Shown piece by piece: positions 26,072-35,926 of a DNA stretch of 64,000 nt. The notes beneath the pieces are model-generated. The model saw only the letters and a list, made by a program, of their open reading frames with translations. It was not told the DNA's origin and made no database searches. The stretch is from Pseudoalteromonas arabiensis (GTDB lineage Bacteria; Pseudomonadota; Gammaproteobacteria; Enterobacterales; Alteromonadaceae). The stretch lies in the NCBI RefSeq assembly GCF_001550155.1, contig NZ_LRUF01000008.1, positions 124,001 to 188,000 of the forward strand. The letters are read 5' to 3'. Within the stretch, counting starts at the first letter, position 1; every line of letters starts with the position of its first letter. The translations under genes were made by a program, and so were the position numbers.

Positions 26072-27598
26072 TTATTCCTTTATTTGGTGGTGAGGACTGA
26101 GCTCAGTCACTAATTTGATACTCGATATCATTTGATCAAGTTGAAAATGCGGCTGTAGTTGCAAAACTGAAAAATAATGCCCTGGCCTCGATTTATTTTC
26201 GGTCACTCTCACTTTTGCATTCGCAAGTGGGTATTTACTACGAATATGCTCAGACGCGGAGTCAGACGCCGTAGTGTAATTATTGACCCACGATTGCAAC
26301 CCTTGCTCACATGCTTGTGCTGTGCTGTACGAGCCAACACGGTCACGGGCAAGTAATTTTAAATAATGGGCAAACCGTGACACACATAAAATATACTGCA
26401 GCATGGATGACAGGCGCGCATTGACAGTTGAAACTTCACTGTCGTAGTACTTAGCCTGTTGTACCGAAGCATTACTATAAAAAACTAAGTGTTCAGTATT
26501 TGTCACAGATGATGCAGGGATAAAACCTAACTCAGAGAATTGTTTTTCTAATTTACTCGTTACAATTAAATCCAGCGGTGGTTTCGCTTCTTTTCTGTAA
26601 ACATCTGTCGAATAATAGTTTTTCGTAAGGCCGGTGACGATGCCTTTGGAAACCTTACCAGGCTCAATACCACGAATTTGACCAAACCAACCACTTTCAG
26701 AGTAAGCACGCACAAGCGTTAATACAAACTGATAAGCTGCATTGCCCCAAAGCATTTCGGTTTCTGGGCTGGTTATTCGTTCTTGATAAGCAAAATCTTG
26801 GTTGCGAGTGCCATCATTTTTATAAGGGGCACGCGCCAGCACATGGGGTAAAACAAGGCCTACAAAGCGTGAATCTTCCATCTGCCGAAAGCTTCGCCAT
26901 TTAACATATTCAACTTGCTCGAATTGATTATACAAATCGAAGTAATAGCCAAGATCAGCAAAACTATCGGCACCAAATAAGTTTGCCGAAGCTGAACTTA
27001 TAAAAGGTGAAAAAGAGGCAGCGGCTACTTTAGATATTTCTTTTAACGTATCTATGTCGTTATAAATCGTCCCTTTTGTATACCCATTGGTAATTTCATA
27101 ATCACCAATAAGCACACCAAATGGCTCTCCACCTGGACGGTCAAATTCATTTTGATAAATAAGTTGAAAGAAACTACTTTGATCAAAGTCGATTGCTTTA
27201 TTTACATCACGAGATAGCGTAATCCAATCGCAATTAAGTACACGCAACTTCACTTTTTTTTCTTTGTCGTGAAGTTCGGTTTGTCCTACTAACCACCACA
27301 AATTACGCCAACTTGCTTCTAAGCGTTGTAATTGTGGGTGATGCAAAATGTGATCTAATTGCTTAGATATAAGTGCGTCTATTTTGACAATGGTATGTTG
27401 TAAATACGAACCAACTGATTCTTTGTTCCATATTAATGGTGAATCTGATGAGCCTTCAAGCCATAGCAACAGTGCCTTATAGGTGTCTTTCTCGTTGAGA
27501 AAACGTTCCAATAAAGCACTGTTATCACATATATTAGATGCTGTATTGTGATTCAATACAGCATCTGATTCTATGAATGAAAACTCTTCAGAGTTCAT
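26072..27598 (-). CDS. Second TssC-like sheath protein
   Basis: A 508-aa protein of the sheath large-subunit (EvpB/VipB) family, clearly paralogous to the canonical TssC beside it: LERFLNEKDTYKALLLW, HPQLQRLEASWRNLWWLVGQ, FDRPGGEPFGVLIGDYE, KWRSFRQMEDSRFVGLVLP and RFAHYLKLLARDRVGS. Divergence is substantial throughout, including the N-terminus and the tail (LQLQPHFQLDQMISSIKLV). All core family motifs are present, so it is not a decayed copy. It may be a minor sheath, cap or baseplate-proximal subunit; the exact role is unknown to me. It is co-transcribed between tssC and tagJ. Confidence 0.9.
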   Translation of the reverse strand: MNSEEFSFIESDAVLNHNTASNICDNSALLERFLNEKDTYKALLLWLEGSSDSPLIWNKESVGSYLQHTIVKIDALISKQLDHILHHPQLQRLEASWRNLWWLVGQTELHDKEKKVKLRVLNCDWITLSRDVNKAIDFDQSSFFQLIYQNEFDRPGGEPFGVLIGDYEITNGYTKGTIYNDIDTLKEISKVAAASFSPFISSASANLFGADSFADLGYYFDLYNQFEQVEYVKWRSFRQMEDSRFVGLVLPHVLARAPYKNDGTRNQDFAYQERITSPETEMLWGNAAYQFVLTLVRAYSESGWFGQIRGIEPGKVSKGIVTGLTKNYYSTDVYRKEAKPPLDLIVTSKLEKQFSELGFIPASSVTNTEHLVFYSNASVQQAKYYDSEVSTVNARLSSMLQYILCVSRFAHYLKLLARDRVGSYSTAQACEQGLQSWVNNYTTASDSASEHIRSKYPLANAKVRVTENKSRPGHYFSVLQLQPHFQLDQMISSIKLVTELSPHHQIKE

Positions 27599-27626
27599 TT
27601 TGCATCATCCTTAATGCACATAGGTA

Positions 27627-29120
27627 TTAGCCAATCTCAGGGATCTTCGCTACTAATCTTAGTGACGAAGTTAGCTCTTCCATTTGCAACCATGGACGTA
27701 ACCACGCAACAGCGTTGTACGCACCAGGTTGACCTGGTATTTCTTTTACAGACACTTTTGCATCCGCTAATGGGTAACGTGCACGGATATCTTGACCACC
27801 ACCCTCAGTCGCATTCACGTATGACAGGATCCAACGGTTTAACCAAGACTCAACGTCTTCTGCTTCCATGAAGCTACCAATTTTATCGCGTGCCATTACT
27901 TTTAAGTAATGAGCAAAACGAGATGTTGCCATCAAGTAGGGTAGACGTGCTGAAATTGCAGCATTTGCTGTTGCATCTGGGGTTGAGTAAACTTGTGGTT
28001 TCTGACAAGACTGGCCACCAAAGAATACCGCATAATCAGTATTTTTATAATGACAAAGCGGTAAGAAACCAAGTTTGCTTAGCTCTGCTTCACGACGGTC
28101 AGTAATACCGATTTCAGTTGGACATTTAAGATCCGGATCACCATCATCACTGGTGAAAATATGGGTTGGTAAGCCTTCAACTTTACCGCCACCTTCCGCT
28201 CCACGGATAGCTGTACAGAAGCCATACTGAGAGAAAGCTTTTGTCATGTTAGTCGCCATTGCGTATGCCGCATTACTCCAACAGTAATCACCATTATCAG
28301 TATTCACAGAACGGCCATCAATCGGATCAACAGTGAACTCTTCAAAGTTAAACTCTTCTACTGGCTTAGACGCCGCACCGTAAGGTAAACGAGATAAGAA
28401 GCGTGGCATAGTAAGCGATACAAAGCGAGAATCATCGCTGTCTCTGAACGAGCGCCATTTAGTGTATTCAAGTGACTCAAATACCTTTTCTAGATCTCTA
28501 GGTTTTGTTAGCTCTTCCCAGCTGTCAAAACCGAATAAAGAAGGTGATGACGCAGAAATAAACGGACAGAAACCTGCTGCTGCAACATTAGACATTAAGC
28601 TTAATGTTTCTACATCTTCTGGGTGATTTGTGAATTCAAAGTCACCAACAATCGTGCCGTAAGGTTCACCACCTGGTGTACCAAACTCTGATTCATAAAT
28701 CTTTTTAAATGTCTGGCTTTGGTCAAACTCAACCGCTTTACTTAAATCTTTATGAAGTTCTTTTTTCTTCATGTTAAGCACGCGTATTTTAAGCGTTGAG
28801 CTGGTCTCTGAGTTCATCACTAAGTGACTTAGACCACGCCATGAACCTTCAAGCTTTTGGAAGTCTTCGTGGTGCATAATGACGCTAAGCTGTTTTGATA
28901 TTTTTTGATCAATCAGCTGAATGGCTTCATTAAACGTCACTGTCATGTTTTTATTCCATTGCACAGTGCCCTTCAATGCTTCTTCAGTTAGCGTACGTAA
29001 TAACTCTTCCGCTCTGCTTGCATCAGTTTGTTTTGTTGCGCCAATCGCTTGCGTTAATAACGACGCCGACTCTGTTGTTGCTGTATTTTCTACATCTTGT
29101 GCTAACGTTTCGGTGCTCAT
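27627..29120 (-). CDS. tssC: TssC sheath large subunit (VipB)
   Basis: The 497-aa canonical TssC has [64 protein letters not shown] and a C-terminal [18 protein letters not shown] strand region. With TssB it builds the contractile sheath around the Hcp tube. Its start overlaps the tssB stop (ATGA), giving the equal synthesis expected for the two sheath subunits. Confidence 0.96.
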   Translation of the reverse strand: MSTETLAQDVENTATTESASLLTQAIGATKQTDASRAEELLRTLTEEALKGTVQWNKNMTVTFNEAIQLIDQKISKQLSVIMHHEDFQKLEGSWRGLSHLVMNSETSSTLKIRVLNMKKKELHKDLSKAVEFDQSQTFKKIYESEFGTPGGEPYGTIVGDFEFTNHPEDVETLSLMSNVAAAGFCPFISASSPSLFGFDSWEELTKPRDLEKVFESLEYTKWRSFRDSDDSRFVSLTMPRFLSRLPYGAASKPVEEFNFEEFTVDPIDGRSVNTDNGDYCWSNAAYAMATNMTKAFSQYGFCTAIRGAEGGGKVEGLPTHIFTSDDGDPDLKCPTEIGITDRREAELSKLGFLPLCHYKNTDYAVFFGGQSCQKPQVYSTPDATANAAISARLPYLMATSRFAHYLKVMARDKIGSFMEAEDVESWLNRWILSYVNATEGGGQDIRARYPLADAKVSVKEIPGQPGAYNAVAWLRPWLQMEELTSSLRLVAKIPEIG

Positions 29121-29620
29121 TTTTCAGACTCCTCAACTTTTAATTCCTTCGCAATAGAGTCAAGACTCGCTGTGTTGCTCAGTACTTCTTCTAACACATT
29201 CTCTAACTCTTCAGAGCGGTCAATCTTTGTCATTAAGTCACGTAACTTGTTGCGTGTTTCCATTAGGTTACGTAATGGTTCAACTTGGTTAACAACAGCC
29301 GCAGGCTCAAAGTCATCAATCGTTTTAAAGTTCAGATCAACACTGAATTGTGAGCCATCATCCGTTAAAGTGTTGTCTACATTTAACTGCAGCGAAGGGC
29401 TCATTTTCTTTAAAACATCATTGAAATTGTCACGGTCAATTTGAATAAATCGTCTGTCTTTTAATGGCTTTAATACTTCTTTATTGTGGCCAGAAAAATC
29501 ACCCATTACACCAACAACAAAAGGGAGTTCTTTTTTTACAACTGCGCCTTCAGTTTCTACATCATAGGTAATGTGGACTCGTGGTTTACGAACACGTTTT
29601 AATTTGTCGTGGATACTCAT
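29117..29620 (-). CDS. tssB: TssB sheath small subunit (VipA)
   Basis: The 167-aa protein has the typical [15 protein letters not shown] start ([16 protein letters not shown]), [28 protein letters not shown] and a C-terminal helix. The helix is the part that pairs with TssC and exposes the ClpV site after contraction. The ATG follows AAAGGAG. It lies 12 nt after tssA and is coupled to tssC. Confidence 0.96.
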   Translation of the reverse strand: MSIHDKLKRVRKPRVHITYDVETEGAVVKKELPFVVGVMGDFSGHNKEVLKPLKDRRFIQIDRDNFNDVLKKMSPSLQLNVDNTLTDDGSQFSVDLNFKTIDDFEPAAVVNQVEPLRNLMETRNKLRDLMTKIDRSEELENVLEEVLSNTASLDSIAKELKVEESEK

Positions 29621-29632
29621 TCAAAACTCCTT

Positions 29633-30769
29633 TTACTCGGTTTCTGTTTCGCTAACTTTGATGCCAGACAGCTTAAAGTATCCAGTCCTAGCATCACTAT
29701 CGGTTATTAATTCATTTAATAGCTCTGGTAACGACAATTCGCTCCATCGAATAACTTGCTCAATGGTATAAGACATAGGTGAATGTGGTTCTGTCTTTCT
29801 AAAATAGAGAGCTATTTCTTGTAATTTTTTAATTGCGCCTTCGCGGCTGGTGATTGCACCATTATCACTTTTGCTAGTGCTCGCTGAAGACGACTCTTGA
29901 GACTCATCTTCCTCAGCAATATCTTGTTGTTCTTCTAAAACTTGCTGTTCAAGCGCAGACAGTTTATCTGCACCAAGATGAAGTACAGCATTTAAACATT
30001 GTTCAAGCGCTTGTTTAATATAAGAAGTTGGCTGTGATTGGTTTGTTGCTTTATCAAGTGATGCACTCAGTTGTAAAAACTCTGTCAGCGCATTTTCAAT
30101 GCCATTCTTTAAATCAACAAAATACTCAACGGGCGTTTCTTGGGCGCCTTTTTCGATGACATCAAAATCAATAGCACCTTGCGCTATTTTCTTTTCACGT
30201 TTTTCATCACTTAACCTAGAGGTGTCATAAGCTTGTTGATATTCCCAGAAAGTAAAAGGTTCATAGTTATGGCTTTCTGTCAGAGGAATACTTTTAATAG
30301 GGATAATTAGCGCACCTTCACTGGCAACACCATTTAAACCTATTAATGCAGAGACTTTATCTGATATCTCGTCGTCTTCATCCAGTAATGGGTATAATTC
30401 GTCGAAATGATTTTCGATAAGCTCATGCGCGGCACGAAAAGCAAAGGCTAAGCCTTTGAAACCGTGTACTCTACACATTGCTTCAATAAACCAAGCTAAG
30501 TATTCAATATCTTTACTTTCGGTTTTTAACGCATTGCTACATTGGTCAAGTAATGGCAACCAATCACGTGCTATAGATGCAATTCCTTCATCATCAACAA
30601 GCGCTAAGCGCTCAGCTGCACGCAACTGATTTCTTAAATCTTTCAGAGAATAATACGTTGATGTTGGAGACACATCTGAGCGAGGTTCAATACCCGCAAA
30701 ATGATCTTCTGAGATGGGGGCTATATATTCTTCAAGTGTGAACATTCCATTGCCTTTATTACCTTCCAT
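29633..30769 (-). CDS. tssA: TssA tail-assembly protein
   Basis: The 378-aa protein has an ImpA-type N-terminal domain (PISEDHFAGIEPRSD, RDWLPLLDQCSNALKTESKD, YPLLDEDD), a central linker rich in Ser/Glu, and a C-terminal domain ending PHSPMSYTIEQVIRW and ELITD-----YFKLSG. The tail resembles the P. aeruginosa TssA1 type. TssA guides baseplate and sheath polymerisation. The gene opens the second T6SS block, with a promoter candidate immediately upstream and an AGGTG ribosome site. Confidence 0.93.
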   Translation of the reverse strand: MEGNKGNGMFTLEEYIAPISEDHFAGIEPRSDVSPTSTYYSLKDLRNQLRAAERLALVDDEGIASIARDWLPLLDQCSNALKTESKDIEYLAWFIEAMCRVHGFKGLAFAFRAAHELIENHFDELYPLLDEDDEISDKVSALIGLNGVASEGALIIPIKSIPLTESHNYEPFTFWEYQQAYDTSRLSDEKREKKIAQGAIDFDVIEKGAQETPVEYFVDLKNGIENALTEFLQLSASLDKATNQSQPTSYIKQALEQCLNAVLHLGADKLSALEQQVLEEQQDIAEEDESQESSSASTSKSDNGAITSREGAIKKLQEIALYFRKTEPHSPMSYTIEQVIRWSELSLPELLNELITDSDARTGYFKLSGIKVSETETE

Positions 30770-30797
30770 TTTACACCTAAAAAAGAAACGATATGGT

Positions 30798-30825
30798 ATA
30801 TTACATTTCTTATTTAAGATTACAA
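30798..30825 (-). promoter_or_regulatory. Candidate promoter of the tssA-clpV block
   Basis: On the minus strand TTGTAA (30825-30820), a 16-nt spacer and TAATAT (30803-30798, preceded by TG) lie about 30 nt upstream of the tssA start, in the 152-nt gap after pppA. Called by eye. Confidence 0.4.
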
Positions 30826-30921
30826 GAGAACATCGCTCTTATAAATACACAATTTCAATTATAACAACCAAAATAAATAATAAAACCATATTTATGATGG
30901 AGTTAATAAAAATAACAAAAC

Positions 30922-31713
30922 TTACTTTCTTGACAACATCGGGATAGTCAAATCATCAAGCGTTAACTTTTGATTAGCACAAGAGTTAACCCCTTCATTC
31001 TTCACTAAAATAAATGTCACATTATCTTTTGCGCCACGCACAAGCGAAGAGTGAATTAGTGCCATGCCAGAATCAATAATATTTTTTGGTTCTAACGCCA
31101 GACTTATCTCTGAGTCGTTCAATTCTCCAGTTAAGCCATCCGAACAGAGCAAAAAGATGTCTTCGCTGCGCAAATCACCTTCTTTAAAATCAACATCAAC
31201 TTCGTCTTGCACACCTACAGCACGCGTTATCACATTCGCTAGAGGGTGATGCCTTGCTTCTGCTTCAGATAAAACACCTTCATCGATAAGGTCATTGACT
31301 TGACTGTGGTCCCGAGAGACTTGTGATAAGCCACCGTTACGGTATAGATAAATGCGACTATCCCCCACCCACAGTACATAGTATTTGTCATCCTTCAACA
31401 GCAAAACGGTGACCGTGCTCCCTGCGGTTTTATTCGATAGGTAGTCAGTGCTGTACTCAAACAACTTTTGGTTTGCTTTTTTTATCGCGTTAATAAGGAT
31501 GACTGTTGATATGGAAGAAGCAGGTAATGACTCTACTTCATTTTTAATCACATCAACAACCATTTGGCTTGCAAAATCACCAGCCTCATGGCCGCCCATA
31601 CCATCAGCGACAACCCAAATATTAAACTTATTTAGCTCAACATAAGCATCTTCGTTTAACTGCCTTACTGCACCTCGATGAGACACCGCATAACTTGTAT
31701 AATTTTTATTCAC
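30922..31713 (-). CDS. pppA: PppA PP2C-type protein phosphatase
   Basis: The 263-aa PPM/PP2C phosphatase carries the metal-binding motifs: NEDAYVELN, VVADGMGGHEAGDFAS, VGDSRIYLYR, DHSQVNDLI and LLCSDGLTG followed by GAKDNVTFILV. It removes phosphate from FHA-type substrates and switches the T6SS off, opposing PpkA. The start is a GTG inside the tagF coding end (8-nt overlap). It is the last gene of the tagH-pppA block. Confidence 0.94.
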   Translation of the reverse strand: MNKNYTSYAVSHRGAVRQLNEDAYVELNKFNIWVVADGMGGHEAGDFASQMVVDVIKNEVESLPASSISTVILINAIKKANQKLFEYSTDYLSNKTAGSTVTVLLLKDDKYYVLWVGDSRIYLYRNGGLSQVSRDHSQVNDLIDEGVLSEAEARHHPLANVITRAVGVQDEVDVDFKEGDLRSEDIFLLCSDGLTGELNDSEISLALEPKNIIDSGMALIHSSLVRGAKDNVTFILVKNEGVNSCANQKLTLDDLTIPMLSRK

Positions 31714-32434
31714 GCTCTCTTACCTGAGTATAATTCCACTCCCAATGCTGCCATCGGCCATCTAGCATTGCTGCAACCTGATTAACAGGCGGTAATCCAG
31801 CAGTAATAAATACCACTGGTTTGATGTTTATCGAACCATGTGTCCACCAAACACTGTAATCGCCATACTTACTTGAGAGTAAGCTATGTAAAACGTCCTC
31901 TAATGATTCGTCGCCAAGCTCAACCCCTTGAAACTCAAAAGCTATCGCTGATTTGTTTTCATCTGGTGAAGTATGCTTACTAAAACGTTTTTTAGTCACA
32001 GGCGTATTTTGCAATGTACCCAGCACTTTTTTACGCCACACGCTTAAGTCAACACTCTCTTCAAGAACAGATAGCACTGCATCCTCGTACTCCAATGAAA
32101 GCAAGTTTGAATGTAAAGCCTTCATTGGTAACTGCTGCGTGTCTAGCACGACGGTAAACGGGTAATGCCTGCCAACGGCATCAACACTTGGCAGTAATGT
32201 GCCTACTTTTCTATCCTCGGTGACGACATTTTCACATAATGCAAAATGCCACACAGGGCTGGTCAAGTATCGCTCCTGCCACTGTGAACCGAGCTGCTCT
32301 TTGCTTACAGCAATAGCAGCTTGTAACCAATGTTCCCAATGCTCACTAAATTGCTGACAAATGCCATCTTGGACAAAATCACCTAGAAAAGGGACCTTAC
32401 CCAAGTAGCCTAACTTTAAAGCCTGGTCGGACAT
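31706..32434 (-). CDS. tagF: TagF post-translational T6SS repressor
   Basis: The 242-aa protein of the DUF2094/TagF family starts LGYLGKVPFLGDFVQDGI, with WHFALCENVV and a C-terminal half carrying SVWWTHGS. TagF represses H1-type T6SS at the protein level by sequestering the FHA protein in P. aeruginosa. In some bacteria TagF and PppA are fused; here they are separate but overlapping genes. It overlaps the tssM end by 19 nt. Confidence 0.92.
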   Translation of the reverse strand: MSDQALKLGYLGKVPFLGDFVQDGICQQFSEHWEHWLQAAIAVSKEQLGSQWQERYLTSPVWHFALCENVVTEDRKVGTLLPSVDAVGRHYPFTVVLDTQQLPMKALHSNLLSLEYEDAVLSVLEESVDLSVWRKKVLGTLQNTPVTKKRFSKHTSPDENKSAIAFEFQGVELGDESLEDVLHSLLSSKYGDYSVWWTHGSINIKPVVFITAGLPPVNQVAAMLDGRWQHWEWNYTQVRERE

Positions 32435-35400
32435 GAAAAACTCTCTATACTTGCGTTCCAGAATGGATGTCTAATCGATTTTGGCAGTAACTCAACTGTC
32501 GCATTATTTCCTTGCAATGAAAATTGCAGCTGTAAATCCTTTTCTGTCTGTGCTCTTTTCGCCTGTAAGTCATCTAACATGCGATACAAAGACCATTCAC
32601 CCTCGTAGCTGGCATTGATAGTGCGTCCTCCATATGGTGGAGTAAACACAATACGCGTTTTATTTTGAGCGACATCACCAGGCCAAACGATGCTTTTAAC
32701 TTTAGGTGGACCATGACGATAAATCATTGATTGACCATCTATCTCAAGCATGAAACTGGAAACTGTTTGATCTAACTTTAATGGTTTTAAACCAAACTCA
32801 ATGCGCGGTGTTTTGCTGTTACCATCAAAAAATACTTCGCGAATTTTGGCGGCTTTTTCAAACATTTCTAATGCTGACTTGCTTACACCGATATTCTTTT
32901 CGAATCGCCAAGGGCTCTTACTGGTGTCGACACTTGGTGCGATATAAGTATTAAAAAAGCTATCGATTGTGCCATCTGGACCAAAAAAGTCTGAGAAATC
33001 TTTAAGATTTACCTCTTTAGATGAAGTCGAAACAAACGGATAACGACCCACAATTGCATCGTTGTACTCACGTAAAACAGTACTTTTCCATATTTCATTC
33101 AAGTGACGATTTGCACTGCTTCTGGTGATATTTGATGTATCTTGACTGATATTCAATAACCAATTGTTCGCAGGATAAGGTAACCCTTTACTCTGGAACT
33201 CTAATTGACTAAGGAACTCAGGCTTACTCTTACCACTTAATTGATTTTTTACAGATGATTTTAGTAACCCGCCTCTATCAAGTTGATTTAAGTAAATATT
33301 TAACTCTCTTAAACTTGCTTGAATTTGCTCAAGTTGCTGCTCATCAATTTCTAAAATATCACTAAAGGCTTCTTCAACCTGATAACCCGGAAGCTTTATA
33401 TCAAACTGTGGTGCTTCATTTGGCAAATAACGCTTAAGTCTATTAGCCTTAGTATGCATTGCAACTTCAGCGGCATTCGCCGCAACCTTACCGGCTGCCT
33501 TTTGATTTTCTGAAATAGGTAGCTTAGTTAAACGCACATTCTTTTGTACGGTGGTAATAATATTTTTTATTGGAGTTTCTGGACCCGCCAACACATCAGT
33601 AACTCTGACGCCTTCATTAGGTGAGTTAAACTCATTTAGCGAAAGTTCATTAATAAACGAGCGCCAATAATAGATGTAATCTTGGAAATATTTCTGTTCA
33701 AGCTTTTTCTCTATATCTGCTTTCGAAATATCATAGGTCCCTGACGCTTCTTCACCATACACCCAGCTACTTGCCATCAAGTTACCCAACATCTTACTTT
33801 TCTCAACATTGAAGATGCCATGATAGCCATTATAAGTATAAAGACCTGGGATACTTTTCATGATTGAGTCTGAGTTTTGGAAGCTAAACTGTTTCGCACT
33901 TTCATAGCTGATAATGTCAGTTAATTTGAAAGGCGGAATGCTGCTGTCGATAAAGTCAGCTTGCAACCTTTGATAAGCACGCTCTGCAATAGGTAACTTA
34001 GTTAGCTCCGCTCGTGCTAATCGCACAGCTTGATGATCAATTTCTGATTCAGAGAAACCATGCTCTAACAATGCTTTTGTATGCTCAAATAATTCAGCAC
34101 GTGTTTGGAAATTAACATCGCCTGGTAAGTTTCTCTCGTAATATGCACTAAACCAAGCAAGCACATCTTCATTATTGTAATGCTCAGGTTCAAAGAACAT
34201 TAAATAACAACGTAAGGTTTCGTAGAGATAACTTAAATAATCAGCCTGCTCTGTCATCTCAGAGGTCAGCGCATTTAATAAGTAAGGCTCTAAGTATGTT
34301 TTTAATGAACGTATATATGCTTTTTGCGAAGCCTCCGTGAGAGGTTCTACTTTGCTAAAGCCATAAGCTTCAAAATCATCGGCTTCTAACTGATTAACCG
34401 GGAAATTTTTAAGCATATTAAAGCGCTGATTTAGCACAATTAAGTTCGCTTTATCGACCGTATTTTGATCAAGAGCTTGATACTCACTGAGCGCATTATC
34501 GGTTTTGCTGATAAGCTCATTGTTCCACGAAAAGCTCACATACCAAGAAATACTCAAGCCTAATAAAACAACACTCGTTACGGCTAAGCAAGATATACGT
34601 AGCCACTTGTTCTGCTTTTCATGGTGTTTGTTAGTGCTTGCTAAGTTTTGCTCAGGAAAAATGACTTTTTCTAATAAGCGTTTAATAAAGAAGCTTCTTG
34701 TCTGATTAATATAATCTTTCTTTACCGTACTTTGCTCGTTTAACAGGTTTGAAGGCACGCCTTCTTGAGTCGAACTTGTTAAATAAACACCGCGGAATAT
34801 TGGCAGGCTCTCGTATGCATTAGGTGTGAAAATTTCTTTTAAGAATGAATAACCGACATTTTGTAAAACACGAAGCTGTTTAGGAAACTCAAAGATCTTC
34901 GATCTATTCGTTAGATCATGTTCATTGATCAAACGTCGATTAAGTAATGTTGTTAAATTAGAGATAAGCGCGTGAAACTCTTTATTAAATGCATCCATTT
35001 GATTGTCAGAGTTAGCATCAAGCTCGAAAGTAACACCCCAAACTTGCTCACACTCTTCATCACTGAGTTCACAAAAGAACTCTCTAAACCCTTCAATTAA
35101 GTCAACTTTTGATAAAATAACATACACGGGGAATGTCATTCCAAGTTGACTTTGTAGCTCTTGTAAGCGCTGTTTAATGGCGCGTGCGTGTAAGTTTCTC
35201 TCTGTTTTTGTTTGGTTCATTAATTCAGAGATGCCCATACTAATCACCACACCATTAATAGGTCTTTTCGGGCGGTACTTTCTTAATAAGCCTAAAAATC
35301 CTTGCCATGCTTTCGCATCATGTAGAGCATGACTATTTTGTGTTGTATAGCGCCCTGCGGTGTCAATAATCACGGCTTTATTGGTGAACCACCAGTCACA

Positions 35401-35916
35401 GTTTCGCGTTCCGCCCACACCATGCACTAAATCAGTGCCAAGCTTATCTTTTAACGGAAAATCAAGACCTGAGTTATTGATGATATTTGTTTTACCAGCA
35501 CCAGGAGGGCCAATCATGATATACCAAGGCAATTGGTAGATGTTTCGCCCGTTGAATAACTTAGCATTCTTAAGTAATTCAATTGCCTCAACCATACGTG
35601 CTTTTAATGTTTTGATCTCCTCTTGGATTTCATCGCCAGCACCTTCATCAACCTCAATTAGTTCTTCGGCCATGCTTTCGTTGCGTTTATTTTGCTTTCT
35701 TAGATGCAATAGCTTGGTTAAGGTATAAATTAATAAAATAGCAAGTATCAGAATCGCGCGTGCCGCAACACTTGCCAAAGGAGTGTAATCAGCAATAGAG
35801 ATCAATGGACCGCCAAACCAGATCAACAAGAAGAGCGCTATAAAGCCAATTACAATCATAACTTTACGAGAGGTAAGCGCGTACATAGCACGCTTGCACT
35901 TTTGAATAAAACTCAT
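32416..35916 (-). CDS. tssM: TssM membrane-complex protein (IcmF)
   Basis: About 1166 aa; I start it at ATG 35916 (TGGAG site, 10 nt after the tssL stop) rather than the TTG at 35949. Two N-terminal membrane segments (about residues 20-45 and 48-70) precede a cytoplasmic NTPase-like domain with Walker A GPPGAGKT and the DTAGRY motif. A third membrane segment (WLRISCLAVTSVVLLGLSIS) follows, then a large periplasmic part ending in the beta-rich DUF1215-type domain. With TssJ and TssL it forms the trans-envelope channel. Intact. Confidence 0.96.
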   Translation of the reverse strand: MSFIQKCKRAMYALTSRKVMIVIGFIALFLLIWFGGPLISIADYTPLASVAARAILILAILLIYTLTKLLHLRKQNKRNESMAEELIEVDEGAGDEIQEEIKTLKARMVEAIELLKNAKLFNGRNIYQLPWYIMIGPPGAGKTNIINNSGLDFPLKDKLGTDLVHGVGGTRNCDWWFTNKAVIIDTAGRYTTQNSHALHDAKAWQGFLGLLRKYRPKRPINGVVISMGISELMNQTKTERNLHARAIKQRLQELQSQLGMTFPVYVILSKVDLIEGFREFFCELSDEECEQVWGVTFELDANSDNQMDAFNKEFHALISNLTTLLNRRLINEHDLTNRSKIFEFPKQLRVLQNVGYSFLKEIFTPNAYESLPIFRGVYLTSSTQEGVPSNLLNEQSTVKKDYINQTRSFFIKRLLEKVIFPEQNLASTNKHHEKQNKWLRISCLAVTSVVLLGLSISWYVSFSWNNELISKTDNALSEYQALDQNTVDKANLIVLNQRFNMLKNFPVNQLEADDFEAYGFSKVEPLTEASQKAYIRSLKTYLEPYLLNALTSEMTEQADYLSYLYETLRCYLMFFEPEHYNNEDVLAWFSAYYERNLPGDVNFQTRAELFEHTKALLEHGFSESEIDHQAVRLARAELTKLPIAERAYQRLQADFIDSSIPPFKLTDIISYESAKQFSFQNSDSIMKSIPGLYTYNGYHGIFNVEKSKMLGNLMASSWVYGEEASGTYDISKADIEKKLEQKYFQDYIYYWRSFINELSLNEFNSPNEGVRVTDVLAGPETPIKNIITTVQKNVRLTKLPISENQKAAGKVAANAAEVAMHTKANRLKRYLPNEAPQFDIKLPGYQVEEAFSDILEIDEQQLEQIQASLRELNIYLNQLDRGGLLKSSVKNQLSGKSKPEFLSQLEFQSKGLPYPANNWLLNISQDTSNITRSSANRHLNEIWKSTVLREYNDAIVGRYPFVSTSSKEVNLKDFSDFFGPDGTIDSFFNTYIAPSVDTSKSPWRFEKNIGVSKSALEMFEKAAKIREVFFDGNSKTPRIEFGLKPLKLDQTVSSFMLEIDGQSMIYRHGPPKVKSIVWPGDVAQNKTRIVFTPPYGGRTINASYEGEWSLYRMLDDLQAKRAQTEKDLQLQFSLQGNNATVELLPKSIRHPFWNASIESFSCPTRL

Positions 35917-35926
35917 TGCAACTCCA

